Counted from the first letter of the stretch, positions 41,887-51,637 are shown. The stretch: DNA of 64,000 nucleotides from Syntrophomonas sp. UBA5432 (GCA_002424365.1 DIRQ01000032.1:1-64000), one strand, 5' to 3'. Notes: a model not told the origin generated them from the sequence alone. Made by a program: numbers and translations.

Positions 41887-43791
41887 GTGAAGCAGTATTC
41901 AACCAAGCGCCATGCTAGCATGGAAACGCAGCAGGAGACAAAGACTCGATTATTATGGCGAATAGAATCTATATACAAAAAGCTGGATGCTATGTATGGT
42001 ACCCAGGGATTAATAATGAAAGCCAGTAAATTTGATGCTATTGAACTTATGAGCTCATCAGTTCTGCAGGAGCGGGTTCTGGCGCTCAGCCGAATTCTTA
42101 AAGAAAACCCCACCTTGAATGATAAATTCTTGGAGAATCAGATACCAGCTGTACTTGATGAACTAGAGGAACTCCTGGTGGAAGACTTTGCCCGGCGTAA
42201 GTTTGAAAATGAACTAGAACAGCGTATTCAACAGAGAATAGAAGAAAAATACAATGATTACATTCACGACATTAAACTACAGGTTATAAGGGAACAGAAA
42301 GCTTCACCCGAGAATGCCCGTACCTTAAAAAAATTAGGCATACTGGAGAAAATGGAATATACCCGGCTCAACTGTTCAGCCCTGAATATCCTTCGGCCCA
42401 CCTGCTTGAATGAAATTATCGGCCAGGATAAAGCCGTAAAAGCCCTGATTTCGCGCTTAAACAACCCCTACCCCCAGCATATTATCCTTTATGGCCCACC
42501 TGGAGTAGGCAAAACTACCTGCGCCCGACTGGCACTGGAAATGGTCAAGGGCAAACCCCAAAGTGCATTTTCTCAAGAGGCGCCTTTTGTGGAGGTAGAT
42601 GGTTCTACTCTACGGTGGGATCCGCGTGAATCTACTAATCCCCTACTGGGTTCAGTACATGATCCCATTTATCAGGGGGCACGTCGGGAGCTAGCTGAGG
42701 AAGGTATCCCTGAACCTAAGCTGGGACTAGTATCGGAGGCCCATGGGGGAATACTATTTATTGATGAACTGGGTGATATGGACCCCATTTTACAGAACAA
42801 ACTCCTAAAAGTATTGGAAGATAAAAGGGTTTTCTTCGAGTCATCATATTATGACCCCCATGACGAAAGAATACCACAGTACATAAAACAGATGTTTGAG
42901 CAGGGGGTACCGGCTGATTTTGTACTAATTGGAGCTACTACTCGGGAGCGCCAAGATATTAGCCCGGCATTTCGTTCCCGTTGTATGGAGATATTTTTTG
43001 AACCCCTGACCCGGGAACACATAAAGCAAATTGTACATATATCGGCCAGTAAATTACAAATAAACATTGAAAGCAGCATAAGCGATATTATCAGCCAGTA
43101 TTGCTGTGATGGTCGTGGGGCCAATAAAATTCTGGTCGATACCTTTGCCATAGCCTTGAATGAATCCGAAAAGCTGGAGCAAGTGGTAGAGGTACGGCAA
43201 CAGCATGTGTATGAAGCTATACAAAACAGTCGCTTAAGCACCTGCTGTTTACAGCGGGCCACTGATGAAGCTGAAGTGGGGAAAATATTTGGGATAGGAG
43301 CATTTGCTTACCAGGGAAGATTGATTGAGCTGGAAGCAGTTGCTTTTCCCGCTGAACACCCGGGAGAAGGAAGTATCCGCTTTAACGAAACTGCCGGTTC
43401 CATGGCCAAAGACTCCGTATTTAATGCAGCATCTGTACTGCGGCAGGATAGCGGGGAAAAACTAAAAGACTACGATTTGCATATAAACTTTATTGGTGGG
43501 GGCAAGGTGGACGGTCCCTCGGCGGGTGCAGCCATATACCTGGCCATACTAAGCGCCATCAAGAAAAAACCTATACGCCAGGATGTAGCTATTACCGGAG
43601 AAATATCCCTGCAAGGCAAGGTGAAAGCAGTAGGAGCTCTGCATGAAAAAATCTATGGAGCCTGCCAGTCCGGCATTAAGAAAATGCTGATACCGTCTGA
43701 GAACGGGGAAGATATAGTCAAGAAACCTCCAGGAATGGAGATAATTCCTATCAGATACATAAGTGAAGCTTATAAATATGTATTTGTATAA
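41887..43791 (+). CDS. ATP-dependent protease of the Lon family (LonC type)
   Basis: 634-residue AAA+ protease lacking the long Lon N-terminal substrate domain but with a helical, coiled-coil-prone N-terminus (about 1-170). Walker A GPPGVGKT near residue 205, Walker B GGILFIDELGDM, and arginine-finger region AFRSRCMEIFF follow. The C-terminal peptidase domain has the Ser545 (DGPSAGAA) and Lys588 (ALHEK) dyad, 43 residues apart as in Lon. Clostridial members of this group next to rplI are called LonC. GTG 41887 follows CGGAGGAC. No terminator is apparent before the tRNA promoter. Confidence 0.9.
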   Translation: MKQYSTKRHASMETQQETKTRLLWRIESIYKKLDAMYGTQGLIMKASKFDAIELMSSSVLQERVLALSRILKENPTLNDKFLENQIPAVLDELEELLVEDFARRKFENELEQRIQQRIEEKYNDYIHDIKLQVIREQKASPENARTLKKLGILEKMEYTRLNCSALNILRPTCLNEIIGQDKAVKALISRLNNPYPQHIILYGPPGVGKTTCARLALEMVKGKPQSAFSQEAPFVEVDGSTLRWDPRESTNPLLGSVHDPIYQGARRELAEEGIPEPKLGLVSEAHGGILFIDELGDMDPILQNKLLKVLEDKRVFFESSYYDPHDERIPQYIKQMFEQGVPADFVLIGATTRERQDISPAFRSRCMEIFFEPLTREHIKQIVHISASKLQINIESSISDIISQYCCDGRGANKILVDTFAIALNESEKLEQVVEVRQQHVYEAIQNSRLSTCCLQRATDEAEVGKIFGIGAFAYQGRLIELEAVAFPAEHPGEGSIRFNETAGSMAKDSVFNAASVLRQDSGEKLKDYDLHINFIGGGKVDGPSAGAAIYLAILSAIKKKPIRQDVAITGEISLQGKVKAVGALHEKIYGACQSGIKKMLIPSENGEDIVKKPPGMEIIPIRYISEAYKYVFV

Positions 43792-43829
43792 ACTCCGCCC
43801 ATTATTGACAGGACGACCTTATAGGGTAT

Positions 43830-43858
43830 TTGCTTGATTAAAAAAGACATGATAAACT
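43830..43858 (+). promoter_or_regulatory. Promoter for tRNA-Val
   Basis: TTGCTT (43830-43835), 17-base spacer and TAAACT (43853-43858), 22 bases before the tRNA. A TTGATT/TATTAA pair nearby is an alternative reading. Confidence 0.5.
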
Positions 43859-43879
43859 ATTAAAACAAACTACAACTTC

Positions 43880-43954
43880 GGGCGCGTAACTCAGCGGGAG
43901 AGTGCTACCTTCACACGGTAGAAGTCGTGGGTTCGAAACCCTCCGCGCCCACCA
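43880..43954 (+). tRNA. tRNA-Val (CAC anticodon)
   Basis: 75-base cloverleaf with encoded CCA: acceptor GGGCGCG/CGCGCCC, anticodon arm CTACC-TTCACAC-GGTAG giving anticodon CAC (valine codon GTG), and T arm GTGGG-TTCGAAA-CCCTC with one non-canonical pair. Single gene with its own terminator. Confidence 0.93.
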
Positions 43955-43969
43955 TATAAAGATAGTAAC

Positions 43970-43998
43970 AGCGGGGCTTTTTAGGCCCCGCTTGTTTT
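43970..43998 (+). terminator. Terminator after tRNA-Val
   Basis: AGCGGGGC/GCCCCGCT stem with a T/A-rich loop followed by TGTTTT. It also lies downstream of the convergent abfD gene and could act on both transcripts. Confidence 0.8.
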
Positions 43999-44108
43999 AT
44001 GTGTAAGCTGCATTAAATTGTCGGGCTATACGGTTTATTGTTCAAAATATTGTTCTATTGCATTTTAATTAAAATCAGCAAGGGCTGTAACTCATTAGGG
44101 AAGAAACC

Positions 44109-45581
44109 CTATTTCCAATCAATATCGCTGTTTTCCTGTATTCCGCAGATTTTCTCAGCCAGTTCCTTGTAATATTCCAGATCAACCAGCCGGGAAATCA
44201 TTATTCTTTGAGCCTGGGGTGAACCTGCTCCATGCATGGATTCAGTCAGGTAAGCGACTGCACCACATCCCATCGTAATGTTTTCAATTAGCCTTAATAA
44301 CCGTTGCCTTTTCTCGCTGGTGTCATCACCGGCAGCTTGAGTATATTTTTTTACTAGCGGCCCAATTTCCGGATGATCAAAATCTTCAGCCGAGGGTAAG
44401 GTAACCAGTAGACCTCCTGCTAGATCTTGAGCAATGCGAGCTATTTCATATGGAAAACGAGTTACATTTTGCTTACAAATGTTTGCCAGCAACAGATCTA
44501 TCATATAGTTGCCGGACGGTGTTTTGCGCCCCTCAGCTGAGCAGGCTATTCCACAGGCATACAGAGTCTCGTTAAGATGGCACATCTCCACTATTTTGTC
44601 TTTTACGTGGGAAGCCTTAGAGGCACCATTATAATCAGTGATGGCTTTGGCAGCGCCAATCAGCGTATCACCTGTTCCAACTTTACAGCCCCCATAACTC
44701 TGGCGATGATATCCCGCAAAGCGTTCCACCAGCATAGTGGAAAACTCAGTTTCGCCATTCATAAAAACCCGCTCCCAGGGTACAAACACGTCATCAAATA
44801 TAGTCATTATTTCCTGACCGCCAAAATTGATGTTGCCGGTATCGATTTTGTTTGCTTCCAATTTACGGGTGTCGCAGGATTGCCGACCATATACATAGAT
44901 AATACCCGGGGCTTCAGCAGGAACGGCAAAGCAAACCGCCCAGTCTTTTTCGTTATCTTTCATTGAATTGTTAGGCATAACCAGTATTTCATGAGAGTTA
45001 ACCATACCGGTTTGGTGCAATTTACAGCCCCGAACTACTATGCCGTCCTCCCGTCTCTCTACAATACGCAAGTAAGCATCGGGATCGGGTTGTTGTCCCG
45101 GTGATTTAGACCTGTCACCACGTGCATCAGTCATACATCCATCTACAACTAGGTCATTTTGCTGTATATATATTAGGTATTTTGTGAAGCGTTCATGATA
45201 ATTGGTACCACATTTAGCGTCTATCTCAAAGGTGGTACTGAAAACTGCATTGAAGGCGTCCATACCTACACAACGTTGAAAACAGCAACCGGTTTTCTGC
45301 CCCAGCAGGCGCTGCATCTTAACCTTATTCATCAAATCGGTTGTACTTTGATGCAGGTGGGTAAAGCGATTAATCTTTTCCCCGGTAAGACTGGAGGTAA
45401 CCGTCATTAAGTCTTCATATTCAGGTTCCTCGGCCAGTTTATAGGTCATGGCCATGGCATTAATTGATGGTCTAATAATTGGATTGTCTACATAATTGTC
45501 TACTTTTTCCCCAAACATATAGAGATTTAGCTTTCTGGTGCGCAAGCTATCAATGTACTCCTGGGCGGTCTTTAATGACAT
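44109..45581 (-). CDS. abfD: 4-Hydroxybutyryl-CoA dehydratase / vinylacetyl-CoA isomerase
   Basis: Oxygen-sensitive [4Fe-4S] flavoenzyme converting 4-hydroxybutyryl-CoA to crotonyl-CoA by a ketyl-radical route. 490 residues, the length of the Clostridium aminobutyricum enzyme. Cluster ligands are visible: KTGCCFQRC (Cys99/Cys100 and Cys104), GYHRQSYGGCKVG with His292 and Cys299. The acyl-CoA-dehydrogenase-like FAD region has LHQTGMVNSHEILVMPNN and DDVFVPWERVFMNGE. ATG 45581 follows AAGGTGG. A -24/-12 promoter lies about 95 bases upstream, divergent from abfT. A 4-hydroxyphenylacetate hydroxylase-like flavoprotein is ruled out by the cluster cysteines. Confidence 0.95.
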   Translation of the reverse strand: MSLKTAQEYIDSLRTRKLNLYMFGEKVDNYVDNPIIRPSINAMAMTYKLAEEPEYEDLMTVTSSLTGEKINRFTHLHQSTTDLMNKVKMQRLLGQKTGCCFQRCVGMDAFNAVFSTTFEIDAKCGTNYHERFTKYLIYIQQNDLVVDGCMTDARGDRSKSPGQQPDPDAYLRIVERREDGIVVRGCKLHQTGMVNSHEILVMPNNSMKDNEKDWAVCFAVPAEAPGIIYVYGRQSCDTRKLEANKIDTGNINFGGQEIMTIFDDVFVPWERVFMNGETEFSTMLVERFAGYHRQSYGGCKVGTGDTLIGAAKAITDYNGASKASHVKDKIVEMCHLNETLYACGIACSAEGRKTPSGNYMIDLLLANICKQNVTRFPYEIARIAQDLAGGLLVTLPSAEDFDHPEIGPLVKKYTQAAGDDTSEKRQRLLRLIENITMGCGAVAYLTESMHGAGSPQAQRIMISRLVDLEYYKELAEKICGIQENSDIDWK

Positions 45582-45674
45582 AGTTGTCCCACCTTTCTCT
45601 GATACTCCTACAACTTGGTTAATGCACTGTAAAACAATCTATCTTTGCATATGCTGTACTGCTAATGCGAATAA

Positions 45675-45690
45675 TGCAATTTCTATGCCA
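45675..45690 (-). promoter_or_regulatory. Sigma-54 (-24/-12) promoter for abfD
   Basis: On the minus strand TGGCATAGAAATTGCA has the GG-N10-GC core of sigma-54 promoters (consensus TGGCAC-N5-TTGCW) with one mismatch in the -24 hexamer. The start would be near 45663, about 80 bases before the abfD ATG. Confidence 0.88.
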
Positions 45691-46155
45691 TGGGCTGGAA
45701 CCATCCTGGATAGAAGGCAAGCTGCTGTTAGGAATATCAGCACTAATACAACTTGTTTCCTATTACTTATTACATAAGCGGTCTAACCAAAGAATAGATT
45801 TTTCCATACTGAAGTTAAGAAGCAGGCCCAATATAAATTAGTGCTGAATCAAGTAGCGTTAAGGCCGGGTGTGAGGGGATCTGCAAGGAAGTTTAAAGCG
45901 TTTATAACAAGACCCGGCATGAACCTTTTACGAATCACCCCGTCTTAACCGAACTCAAAATGAATCACAGGCTGACTATAGCTAAAGCTGTAGGTTTCGA
46001 CGAATATTGCCAAATATTGATGAAACGAATATGGTTCACTTCGGCTGCCGACGCATTTGTTTTTTCAAAATTAAAACAGCATTAATCTAGTTAAACATTA
46101 AATTATTGTGATTAAAAGCGGACTTTACCGGAACAGCAGGTCTTGTTCTATTGGG
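45691..46155. other. Regulatory spacer between the divergent abfD and abfT promoters
   Basis: No gene. It separates two divergent sigma-54 promoters and should hold enhancer sites for the activator. A TTTCGACGAATATTGCC stretch with GAAACGAATATGGTTCAC after it (about 45992-46040) has a partial likeness to the region upstream of the regulator gene (about 52420-52455). A GTGTGAGGGGATC piece at about 45870 recalls repeat family B. Confidence 0.45.
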
Positions 46156-46171
46156 TTGGCATGCAACTTGC
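46156..46171 (+). promoter_or_regulatory. Sigma-54 (-24/-12) promoter for abfT
   Basis: TTGGCATGCAACTTGC: GG at 46158-46159 and GC at 46170-46171 with ten bases between. Start expected near 46183, giving a leader of about 30 bases to GTG 46215. Confidence 0.9.
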
Positions 46172-46214
46172 GTATATAAAAATATCAACAAGCTACGGAA
46201 AGGAGTATGCAAAG

Positions 46215-47516
46215 GTGTTGGACTGGCAAAATTATTATCGCGATCGTATAAGGACACCTTCTGAAGCTGTAAAATACATCAATTCTGGCCAGCGGGTAAT
46301 ACTTGGACATGCTTGTGGAGAACCTCAGGTATTGACCCGGGCTCTGGTAGCAAGAGCTCACGAACTGGAAGATGTTGAAATAGTTCAGAGAGTGGCTATG
46401 GGAGAATCATCTTATGTTGGCCCGGAAATGCAGGGCCATTTTAAACTAAATTCGTTGTTTGGCAGTGCTCCCACTAGAAAAGCCATAGCTGATGGGCGAG
46501 CGGATTTCACCCCATGTTTTATATGTGAGATTCCGGGTTTGTTTTTAACGGGGAAAATTCCGCTCGATGTAGCCATGATAACAGTGACTCCACCCGATAG
46601 CCATGGGTATTGCTCCCTGGGCATATCCATTGATTATACTATTCAGGCTGCCCGGGCGGCAAAAATGGTCATTGCTCAGGTCAACCCGGAGATGCCCCGT
46701 ACTTATGGAGATACTCTCCTGCATGTAAGTGAAATAGATTACTTTGTACCTGCGGAAGAACCTCTTATTGTACTGGACCCCCCGGTTATTGGACCGGTGG
46801 AAAAGCAGATTGGAATGAATGTAGCTTCACTTATCGATGACGGATCTACCTTACAGCTAGGTATAGGATCCATACCGGATGCAATACTAAGTTTTTTGCA
46901 TGAAAAACATGATCTGGGAGTGCATACGGAGTTATTTTCTGATGGAGTCAGGGGTTTGGTGGAAGCAGGAGTTATAAACGGTAAGAAAAAGACGCTGCAT
47001 CCGGGCAAAGTGGTGGCAAACTTCGTGATGGGTACACCCAAACTCTACAACTGGGTGCATAATAATCCCGCCATATATCTGTACCCGGAAGATTATGTAA
47101 ATGATCCCTTTGTAGTTGCTCGGAATTATCGCATGATAGCTATCAATTCGGCTTTGGAGGTTGATGTTTTGGGACAGGTCGCAGCTGATATGCTGGGGCC
47201 AAGACAGTTTAGCGGAGTAGGTGGGCAGGTAGACTTCATCCGGGGTGCGGCTCGTTCACCGGGTGGCAAGGCAATAATAGCTTTTCCAGCCACAGCCATG
47301 AAAGGCAAAGCGAGCAGAATAGTGTCAGTGTTAACCAGAGGAGCAGCGGTAACTACTTCCCGGCACGATGTGGAATATGTCGTAACCGAGTATGGTATTG
47401 CTTCCTTAAAAGCTAAAACGGTAAAAGAGCGAATCGAAGCCCTTATCAGCATTGCGCATCCTGATTTTAGAGCAGAGATAAGAAAAGACGCATATAGAAC
47501 TTATTTTATGTTATAA
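46215..47516 (+). CDS. abfT: 4-Hydroxybutyrate CoA-transferase (acetyl-CoA hydrolase/transferase family)
   Basis: Family I-like CoA-transferase that activates 4-hydroxybutyrate with acetyl- or butyryl-CoA. The catalytic glutamate lies in LGVHTELFSDGV (about residue 236), the glycine-rich CoA site in GIGSIPDAIL and GVGGQVDFIRGAARSPGGKAI. 433 residues from GTG 46215, with GGAAAGGAG nine bases before it. The longer open frame back to 46143 would overlap the sigma-54 promoter, so it is rejected. The pairing with abfD across a divergent regulatory region points to the 4-hydroxybutyrate substrate rather than acetate or butyrate, though those remain possible. Confidence 0.92.
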   Translation: MLDWQNYYRDRIRTPSEAVKYINSGQRVILGHACGEPQVLTRALVARAHELEDVEIVQRVAMGESSYVGPEMQGHFKLNSLFGSAPTRKAIADGRADFTPCFICEIPGLFLTGKIPLDVAMITVTPPDSHGYCSLGISIDYTIQAARAAKMVIAQVNPEMPRTYGDTLLHVSEIDYFVPAEEPLIVLDPPVIGPVEKQIGMNVASLIDDGSTLQLGIGSIPDAILSFLHEKHDLGVHTELFSDGVRGLVEAGVINGKKKTLHPGKVVANFVMGTPKLYNWVHNNPAIYLYPEDYVNDPFVVARNYRMIAINSALEVDVLGQVAADMLGPRQFSGVGGQVDFIRGAARSPGGKAIIAFPATAMKGKASRIVSVLTRGAAVTTSRHDVEYVVTEYGIASLKAKTVKERIEALISIAHPDFRAEIRKDAYRTYFML

Positions 47517-47656
47517 GGACAGGTTTGCGACCAGTTGCGTGTGCAGTACTGAAGAGATGGAGTGCAGTATAGAAGGCGGGTGATAACTGATTTAATATGC
47601 ATAGTTACTGGCCCATTAGGAGGGAATTATGTATTTATGTAATGGAGGCGTATAGG

Positions 47657-48919
47657 ATGAAAAACAAAGGTAAAAGGTTTTTAGGCTTATTATTAACAGT
47701 AGTTATGTTACTTACTCTAGTTGTAGGATGCGGAGGACAAAAGAGCGGGACCACTACTAAAGAGGTTAAAATGGGAACAATACTTCCCTTATCCGGTTCA
47801 GCTGCCCCCCTTGGCAAGATAGGTCAGCAAGCCCGCGACATGGCTATAGAAGAGATAAATGAGGCCGGCGGCATTAAGTCTTTGGACGGTGCCAAAATAA
47901 AAATGGTATACGCGGATAGTAAAGGCGACCCTGCTGTTGGTGTATCCGAAGCAGAACGTTTAATCACTCAGGAAGAAGTATGCTTGATTACTGGCTGCTA
48001 TCAGAGCGGAGTAGCCATGCCTTCCACTGAAGTAGCAGAACGTTATCAGATTCCGTACTTTGTAGATGTTCCTTCCGAAGATCAGATTACCGAACGTGGT
48101 TTTAAGTATATCTTCCGTTTGGCGGAAAAAACCAGCTGGCGAAATCTAGCTCAGACTGAATTTGTAACTGAAATGTCCAAGAAATATAATACCCCTGTCA
48201 AAACCGTAGGCCTCATTTATGAAAATACCGCTTGGGGTCAAGGTGCCGTACGGGCCTGGGAAAAATATTTGCCGGAAGCAGGCCTGAAAATCATAATGAA
48301 AGAACCCTATCCCACCAATTCTTCAGACCTCACCCCCGTTGTATTAAAAGCTAAGCAACTTAATCCGGATATTATCATGATGGTATCCTATGTATCTGAT
48401 GCTGCTCTTTTAACCAAAACATTTGCTGAACATCAGGTTAAACCCCTGGCTTTTATTGGTACCAGCGGAGGTTTTGCTGATCCCACCTATTATAATCTGG
48501 CTGGAGATGCCTCTGAATATTTCTTTGATATTTCTACCTGGGAACCCGACGTGAATCGGCCATCATCTAAAGAGGTTAATGAACGTTTCAAGGCCAAATA
48601 CGGTTACGGCATGAACGCCGAGGCGGTTAAGGCCTATGCGGGTATGTATGTTATTGCAGATGCTCTCGAAAGAGCCGGCTCAACTGAACCTGAAAAGATT
48701 CGGGAGGCTTTTGCGGCTACCGATATCAATGAAGGTGCAACCCAGATGTATGCATCTCAAACAAAATTTGACGAAACCGGGCAGATGATAAACGCTCCTC
48801 TGGTAATCTGCCAGTATCAAAAAGTGAATGGCAAAATGGAACGTGTAACGGTGTGGCCGGAAAAAGAAGCTCGGGTTGGTTCTAAGATAGTTTGGCCATA
48901 TCCAGGTGTAGCAAAATAA
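47657..48919 (+). CDS. livK: Branched-chain amino acid-type ABC transporter, substrate-binding lipoprotein (copy 2)
   Basis: Lipoprotein with signal peptide ending at VVGC (Cys25), followed by a LivK-type binding domain, KMGTILPLSGSAAPLGKIG and DAALLTKTFAEHQVKPLAF. ATG 47657 has GGAGG eight bases upstream; the open frame back to 47597 adds an unlikely leader. 420 residues. Its sequence differs markedly from copy 1 at 18320, and it sits with 4-hydroxybutyrate genes, so its ligand may be a hydroxy- or amino-acid such as 4-hydroxybutyrate or 4-aminobutyrate; this is inference. Probably cotranscribed with abfT, whose stop is 140 bases upstream. Confidence 0.88.
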   Translation: MKNKGKRFLGLLLTVVMLLTLVVGCGGQKSGTTTKEVKMGTILPLSGSAAPLGKIGQQARDMAIEEINEAGGIKSLDGAKIKMVYADSKGDPAVGVSEAERLITQEEVCLITGCYQSGVAMPSTEVAERYQIPYFVDVPSEDQITERGFKYIFRLAEKTSWRNLAQTEFVTEMSKKYNTPVKTVGLIYENTAWGQGAVRAWEKYLPEAGLKIIMKEPYPTNSSDLTPVVLKAKQLNPDIIMMVSYVSDAALLTKTFAEHQVKPLAFIGTSGGFADPTYYNLAGDASEYFFDISTWEPDVNRPSSKEVNERFKAKYGYGMNAEAVKAYAGMYVIADALERAGSTEPEKIREAFAATDINEGATQMYASQTKFDETGQMINAPLVICQYQKVNGKMERVTVWPEKEARVGSKIVWPYPGVAK

Positions 48920-48941
48920 ATCATCCGGAAAAGAGTGTATG

Positions 48942-48968
48942 AGATTGACCAGAGCACCTGGTCAATCT
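48942..48968 (+). other. Intercistronic hairpin between livK and livH (copy 2)
   Basis: AGATTGACCAG pairs perfectly with CTGGTCAATCT around an AGCAC loop (11 pairs). No T run follows, so it is more likely an mRNA-stabilising or partial attenuating hairpin than a full terminator. The analogous place in the first liv operon also has a hairpin. Confidence 0.65.
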
Positions 48969-48999
48969 CTCCTCCCCGATGAAAGGGGTGTTATTTTAA

Positions 49000-49881
49000 G
49001 TGGGCTTTTTATCAGTAGTTGCTAATGGTCTTAGTATGGGGGCTATCTATGGTCTGATAGCTCTGGGTTTAACTCTAATATTTGGCATTATGAAAATAAT
49101 TAACTTTGCTCAGGGTGCACTGCTTATGTTGTCAATGATGATATCCTATTGGCTGTGGGCAGCCACTGGCCTTAGTCCGTACATTTTAATCATAATAGTA
49201 GCTCCAATAATGTTTGTAGTTGGTTATTTATGTGAACGGGTTTTGATTAAACCAGTGCTGGATGAACAAAAAGATGTACGTGAACCGGTAAGTGTACTCT
49301 TGCTTACAGCTGCCCTGGCGATAGTACTGGAAAATCTGGCTTTGATGGTTTTTGGTGCCGACTATGTAATGGCCAAGACCAGTTTTTCAGATGTTACTAT
49401 AGCTTTCGGTCCAGTTATGGTTAGCGCTGCCCGTTTTTACGGACTAATGATTGCCCTGGTGGTGGCGGGACTTTTCTATCTGTTCCTTATGTATTCACAA
49501 ACCGGACGTAATCTTAGGGCTACCGGTCAGGACCGTAATGCAGCATCCTTGATGGGCATTGATATTACTAAAACTTATGCCATTGCCTTTGGGATAGGAA
49601 CCGCTTTACTAGCTGTAGCGGCGGTAGCTCTAATACCCTTTTATTACGTACATCCCTCAGTGGGACAGGTCTTTATGACCAAAGCTTTTATCGTTGTAGT
49701 TTTGGGTGGATTGGGTAGTGTGCCCGGCGCTCTTTTGGGCGGCATAATAATCGGCTTGATTGAATCCATAGCTGCGCAGTATATGACTGCTACTTTGACG
49801 GTTATACTGGTTTATGCAGTATTTTTGTTGGTTCTTTTCGTCAAGCCATCGGGTATATTTGGCTCGCCCTATGAATGGTAG
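49000..49881 (+). CDS. livH: Branched-chain amino acid-type ABC permease LivH (copy 2)
   Basis: LivH-type permease, about eight membrane segments, 293 residues: NGLSMGAIYGLIALGLTLIFGIMKIINFAQGALLM at the N-terminus, coupling loop TGQDRNAASLMGIDITKTY, and VVVLGGLGSVPGALLGGIIIG. GTG 49000 with AAAGGGG some distance upstream; the Shine-Dalgarno fit is modest. Partner of LivM downstream. Confidence 0.9.
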   Translation: MGFLSVVANGLSMGAIYGLIALGLTLIFGIMKIINFAQGALLMLSMMISYWLWAATGLSPYILIIIVAPIMFVVGYLCERVLIKPVLDEQKDVREPVSVLLLTAALAIVLENLALMVFGADYVMAKTSFSDVTIAFGPVMVSAARFYGLMIALVVAGLFYLFLMYSQTGRNLRATGQDRNAASLMGIDITKTYAIAFGIGTALLAVAAVALIPFYYVHPSVGQVFMTKAFIVVVLGGLGSVPGALLGGIIIGLIESIAAQYMTATLTVILVYAVFLLVLFVKPSGIFGSPYEW

Positions 49882-49890
49882 GTGAGATTA

Positions 49891-50925
49891 GTGACAGGTA
49901 TTAATATTAATAAGAATTCCGTAATATTAGCTGTTTTGGTAGTACTCTTGTTACTACTGCCTATGGCTGTTACCAAGCCTTATTATCTGCACGTTATTAT
50001 TATATGCCTGCTATGGGCTTACCTAGCTTCGAGCTGGAATATAATTGGTGGCTTTGCGGGTCAGCTTTCATTAGGTCATGGCATATATACCGCAATAGGT
50101 GCCTATATAACCGTAATTCTTTTTAATACTTTTGGTCTTTCTCCCTGGTTGGGACTATTTGTTGGCGGTGGAGCTGCAATACTGCTTAGCCTGGTGATTG
50201 GCTATCCGACGTTTGGTTTACGAGGGGCTTATTATGCTCTGGCTACGGTAGCTATTTCCGAGGGTATAGTAGTGTTGCTAAATAATACCGGTAGTATTGG
50301 CAGATTTACCGTGGGCGGGGCCGAAGGATTAATCGTTAAAATGGTAGGTAATTCGGCAGTTGCGTTTCAGTTTAATTCCAAAATACCTTATTACTATATA
50401 GTTTTGATCATGGTATTTTTAATCATCTTTGTTGCCAAATGGCTAAAAGAATCAAAACTGGGCTATTATCTGGTGGCATTACGGGAAGATGAGGATGCAG
50501 CTGCGGCTATGGGAATTAATGTACGGCGTAACAAGCTTATTGCCGGAGCAATTAGTGCCTTTTTTACCGCCCTGGGCGGTGTGTTTTATGCTATGTTGAT
50601 ACGTTACCTGGAACCTAATGCGATTGCGGGTGCCGGCATGTCTACCCAGATGGTGTTCCTGGCTATTGTGGGTGGATCTGGTACAGTATTAGGCCCGGTA
50701 ATTGGTGGAATACTCCTGGCCTTAATTAGTGAGATAATCCGTTTTTATCTGGGCGGCCAGTTGATGGGATTACACCTGTTCATTTATGGAATGATTGTTC
50801 TTCTCATGATTATTTATCAACCGCGGGGGATTATTGAACTGTTTGAAAAAATCGGTCAGCGCTTTTCACGAAAACACAACGATGAAGGAGGGAGAAGCGG
50901 TGCAGAAGACCCTTCTGGAGCTTAG
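49891..50925 (+). CDS. livM: Branched-chain amino acid-type ABC permease LivM (copy 2)
   Basis: LivM-type permease, about nine membrane segments: GGFAGQLSLGHGIYTAIGAYI and REDEDAAAAMGINVRRNKL are diagnostic. The start is either GTG 49882 directly after the livH stop or GTG 49891, for which AGGTGAG is well placed; I prefer the latter, matching the copy 1 arrangement. The C-terminus is extended and charged (RKHNDEGGRSG) and overlaps the livG start by 26 bases. Confidence 0.9.
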   Translation: MTGININKNSVILAVLVVLLLLLPMAVTKPYYLHVIIICLLWAYLASSWNIIGGFAGQLSLGHGIYTAIGAYITVILFNTFGLSPWLGLFVGGGAAILLSLVIGYPTFGLRGAYYALATVAISEGIVVLLNNTGSIGRFTVGGAEGLIVKMVGNSAVAFQFNSKIPYYYIVLIMVFLIIFVAKWLKESKLGYYLVALREDEDAAAAMGINVRRNKLIAGAISAFFTALGGVFYAMLIRYLEPNAIAGAGMSTQMVFLAIVGGSGTVLGPVIGGILLALISEIIRFYLGGQLMGLHLFIYGMIVLLMIIYQPRGIIELFEKIGQRFSRKHNDEGGRSGAEDPSGA

Positions 50926-51637
50926 TGATTTAAGTATTAAGTTTGGCGGTCTTACAGCTGTAAACAAGCTAAATACAAAGATAAATGTTGGCGAAGCAGT
51001 AGGCTTGATTGGACCCAACGGAGCGGGTAAAACCACCGCTTTTAACCTTATTGTTGGGGTTTATCAACCGACTGCAGGTAAGGTCGTCTTTGACGGGGAG
51101 GATATCACTGGTTTGCCCCCCCATGTGGTATGTCGTAAGGGTATCGGTCGTACCTTCCAGGTAGTAAAACCTTTCGGTAAAATGACTGTACTACAAAATA
51201 TCATGGTGGGAGCCTTTGTCAATACCTCCAAAAACAAAGAAGCCCGGCAAATAGCTACAGAAATCATGGAGAAAATGGGCCTGCAAGGCAAAAGAGACCA
51301 CCTGGCCCAAAACCTGACCATCCCCGAAAGAAAAAGATTGGAGATGGCCAAGGCTCTAGCCACTCAACCCAAACTACTATTATTGGATGAGGTATTGGCT
51401 GGATTGAATCAAACGGAAATTGAGGAGGCGGTTCAACTAATTAAAACCATTAACCGGGAAGGAATCACGATATTGATGATTGAGCATGTATTACAGGCAA
51501 CCATGGCCATATGCAGCCGCATCGTAGTCCTGGATTATGGTAAAAAAATCGCTGAGGGAAGCCCTCAAGAGGTAACCAGTAACAGCGAAGTAATTAAAGC
51601 ATATTTAGGTGATGAATATGAAAATGCTGACAGTTAA
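50900..51637 (+). CDS. livG: Branched-chain amino acid-type ABC ATPase LivG (copy 2)
   Basis: ATPase with Walker A GPNGAGKTTAFNLI, the Q-loop in GRTFQVVKPF, a LivG-like signature TIPERKRLEMAKAL (replacing the canonical LSGGQ), Walker B LLLLDEVLAGLNQ and IEHVLQAT. GTG 50900 follows GAAGGAGGGAGAAGCG. The open frame back to 50834 runs inside livM and is rejected. 245 residues. Compared with copy 1 the DEP after Walker B is DEV and the H-loop follows as EHV, both common in LivG relatives. Confidence 0.9.
   Translation: MQKTLLELSDLSIKFGGLTAVNKLNTKINVGEAVGLIGPNGAGKTTAFNLIVGVYQPTAGKVVFDGEDITGLPPHVVCRKGIGRTFQVVKPFGKMTVLQNIMVGAFVNTSKNKEARQIATEIMEKMGLQGKRDHLAQNLTIPERKRLEMAKALATQPKLLLLDEVLAGLNQTEIEEAVQLIKTINREGITILMIEHVLQATMAICSRIVVLDYGKKIAEGSPQEVTSNSEVIKAYLGDEYENADS

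Noticed and set aside
46143..46214. Extended N-terminus of the CoA-transferase
   Set aside because: It would start upstream of the sigma-54 promoter and has no ribosome binding site; GTG 46215 fits.
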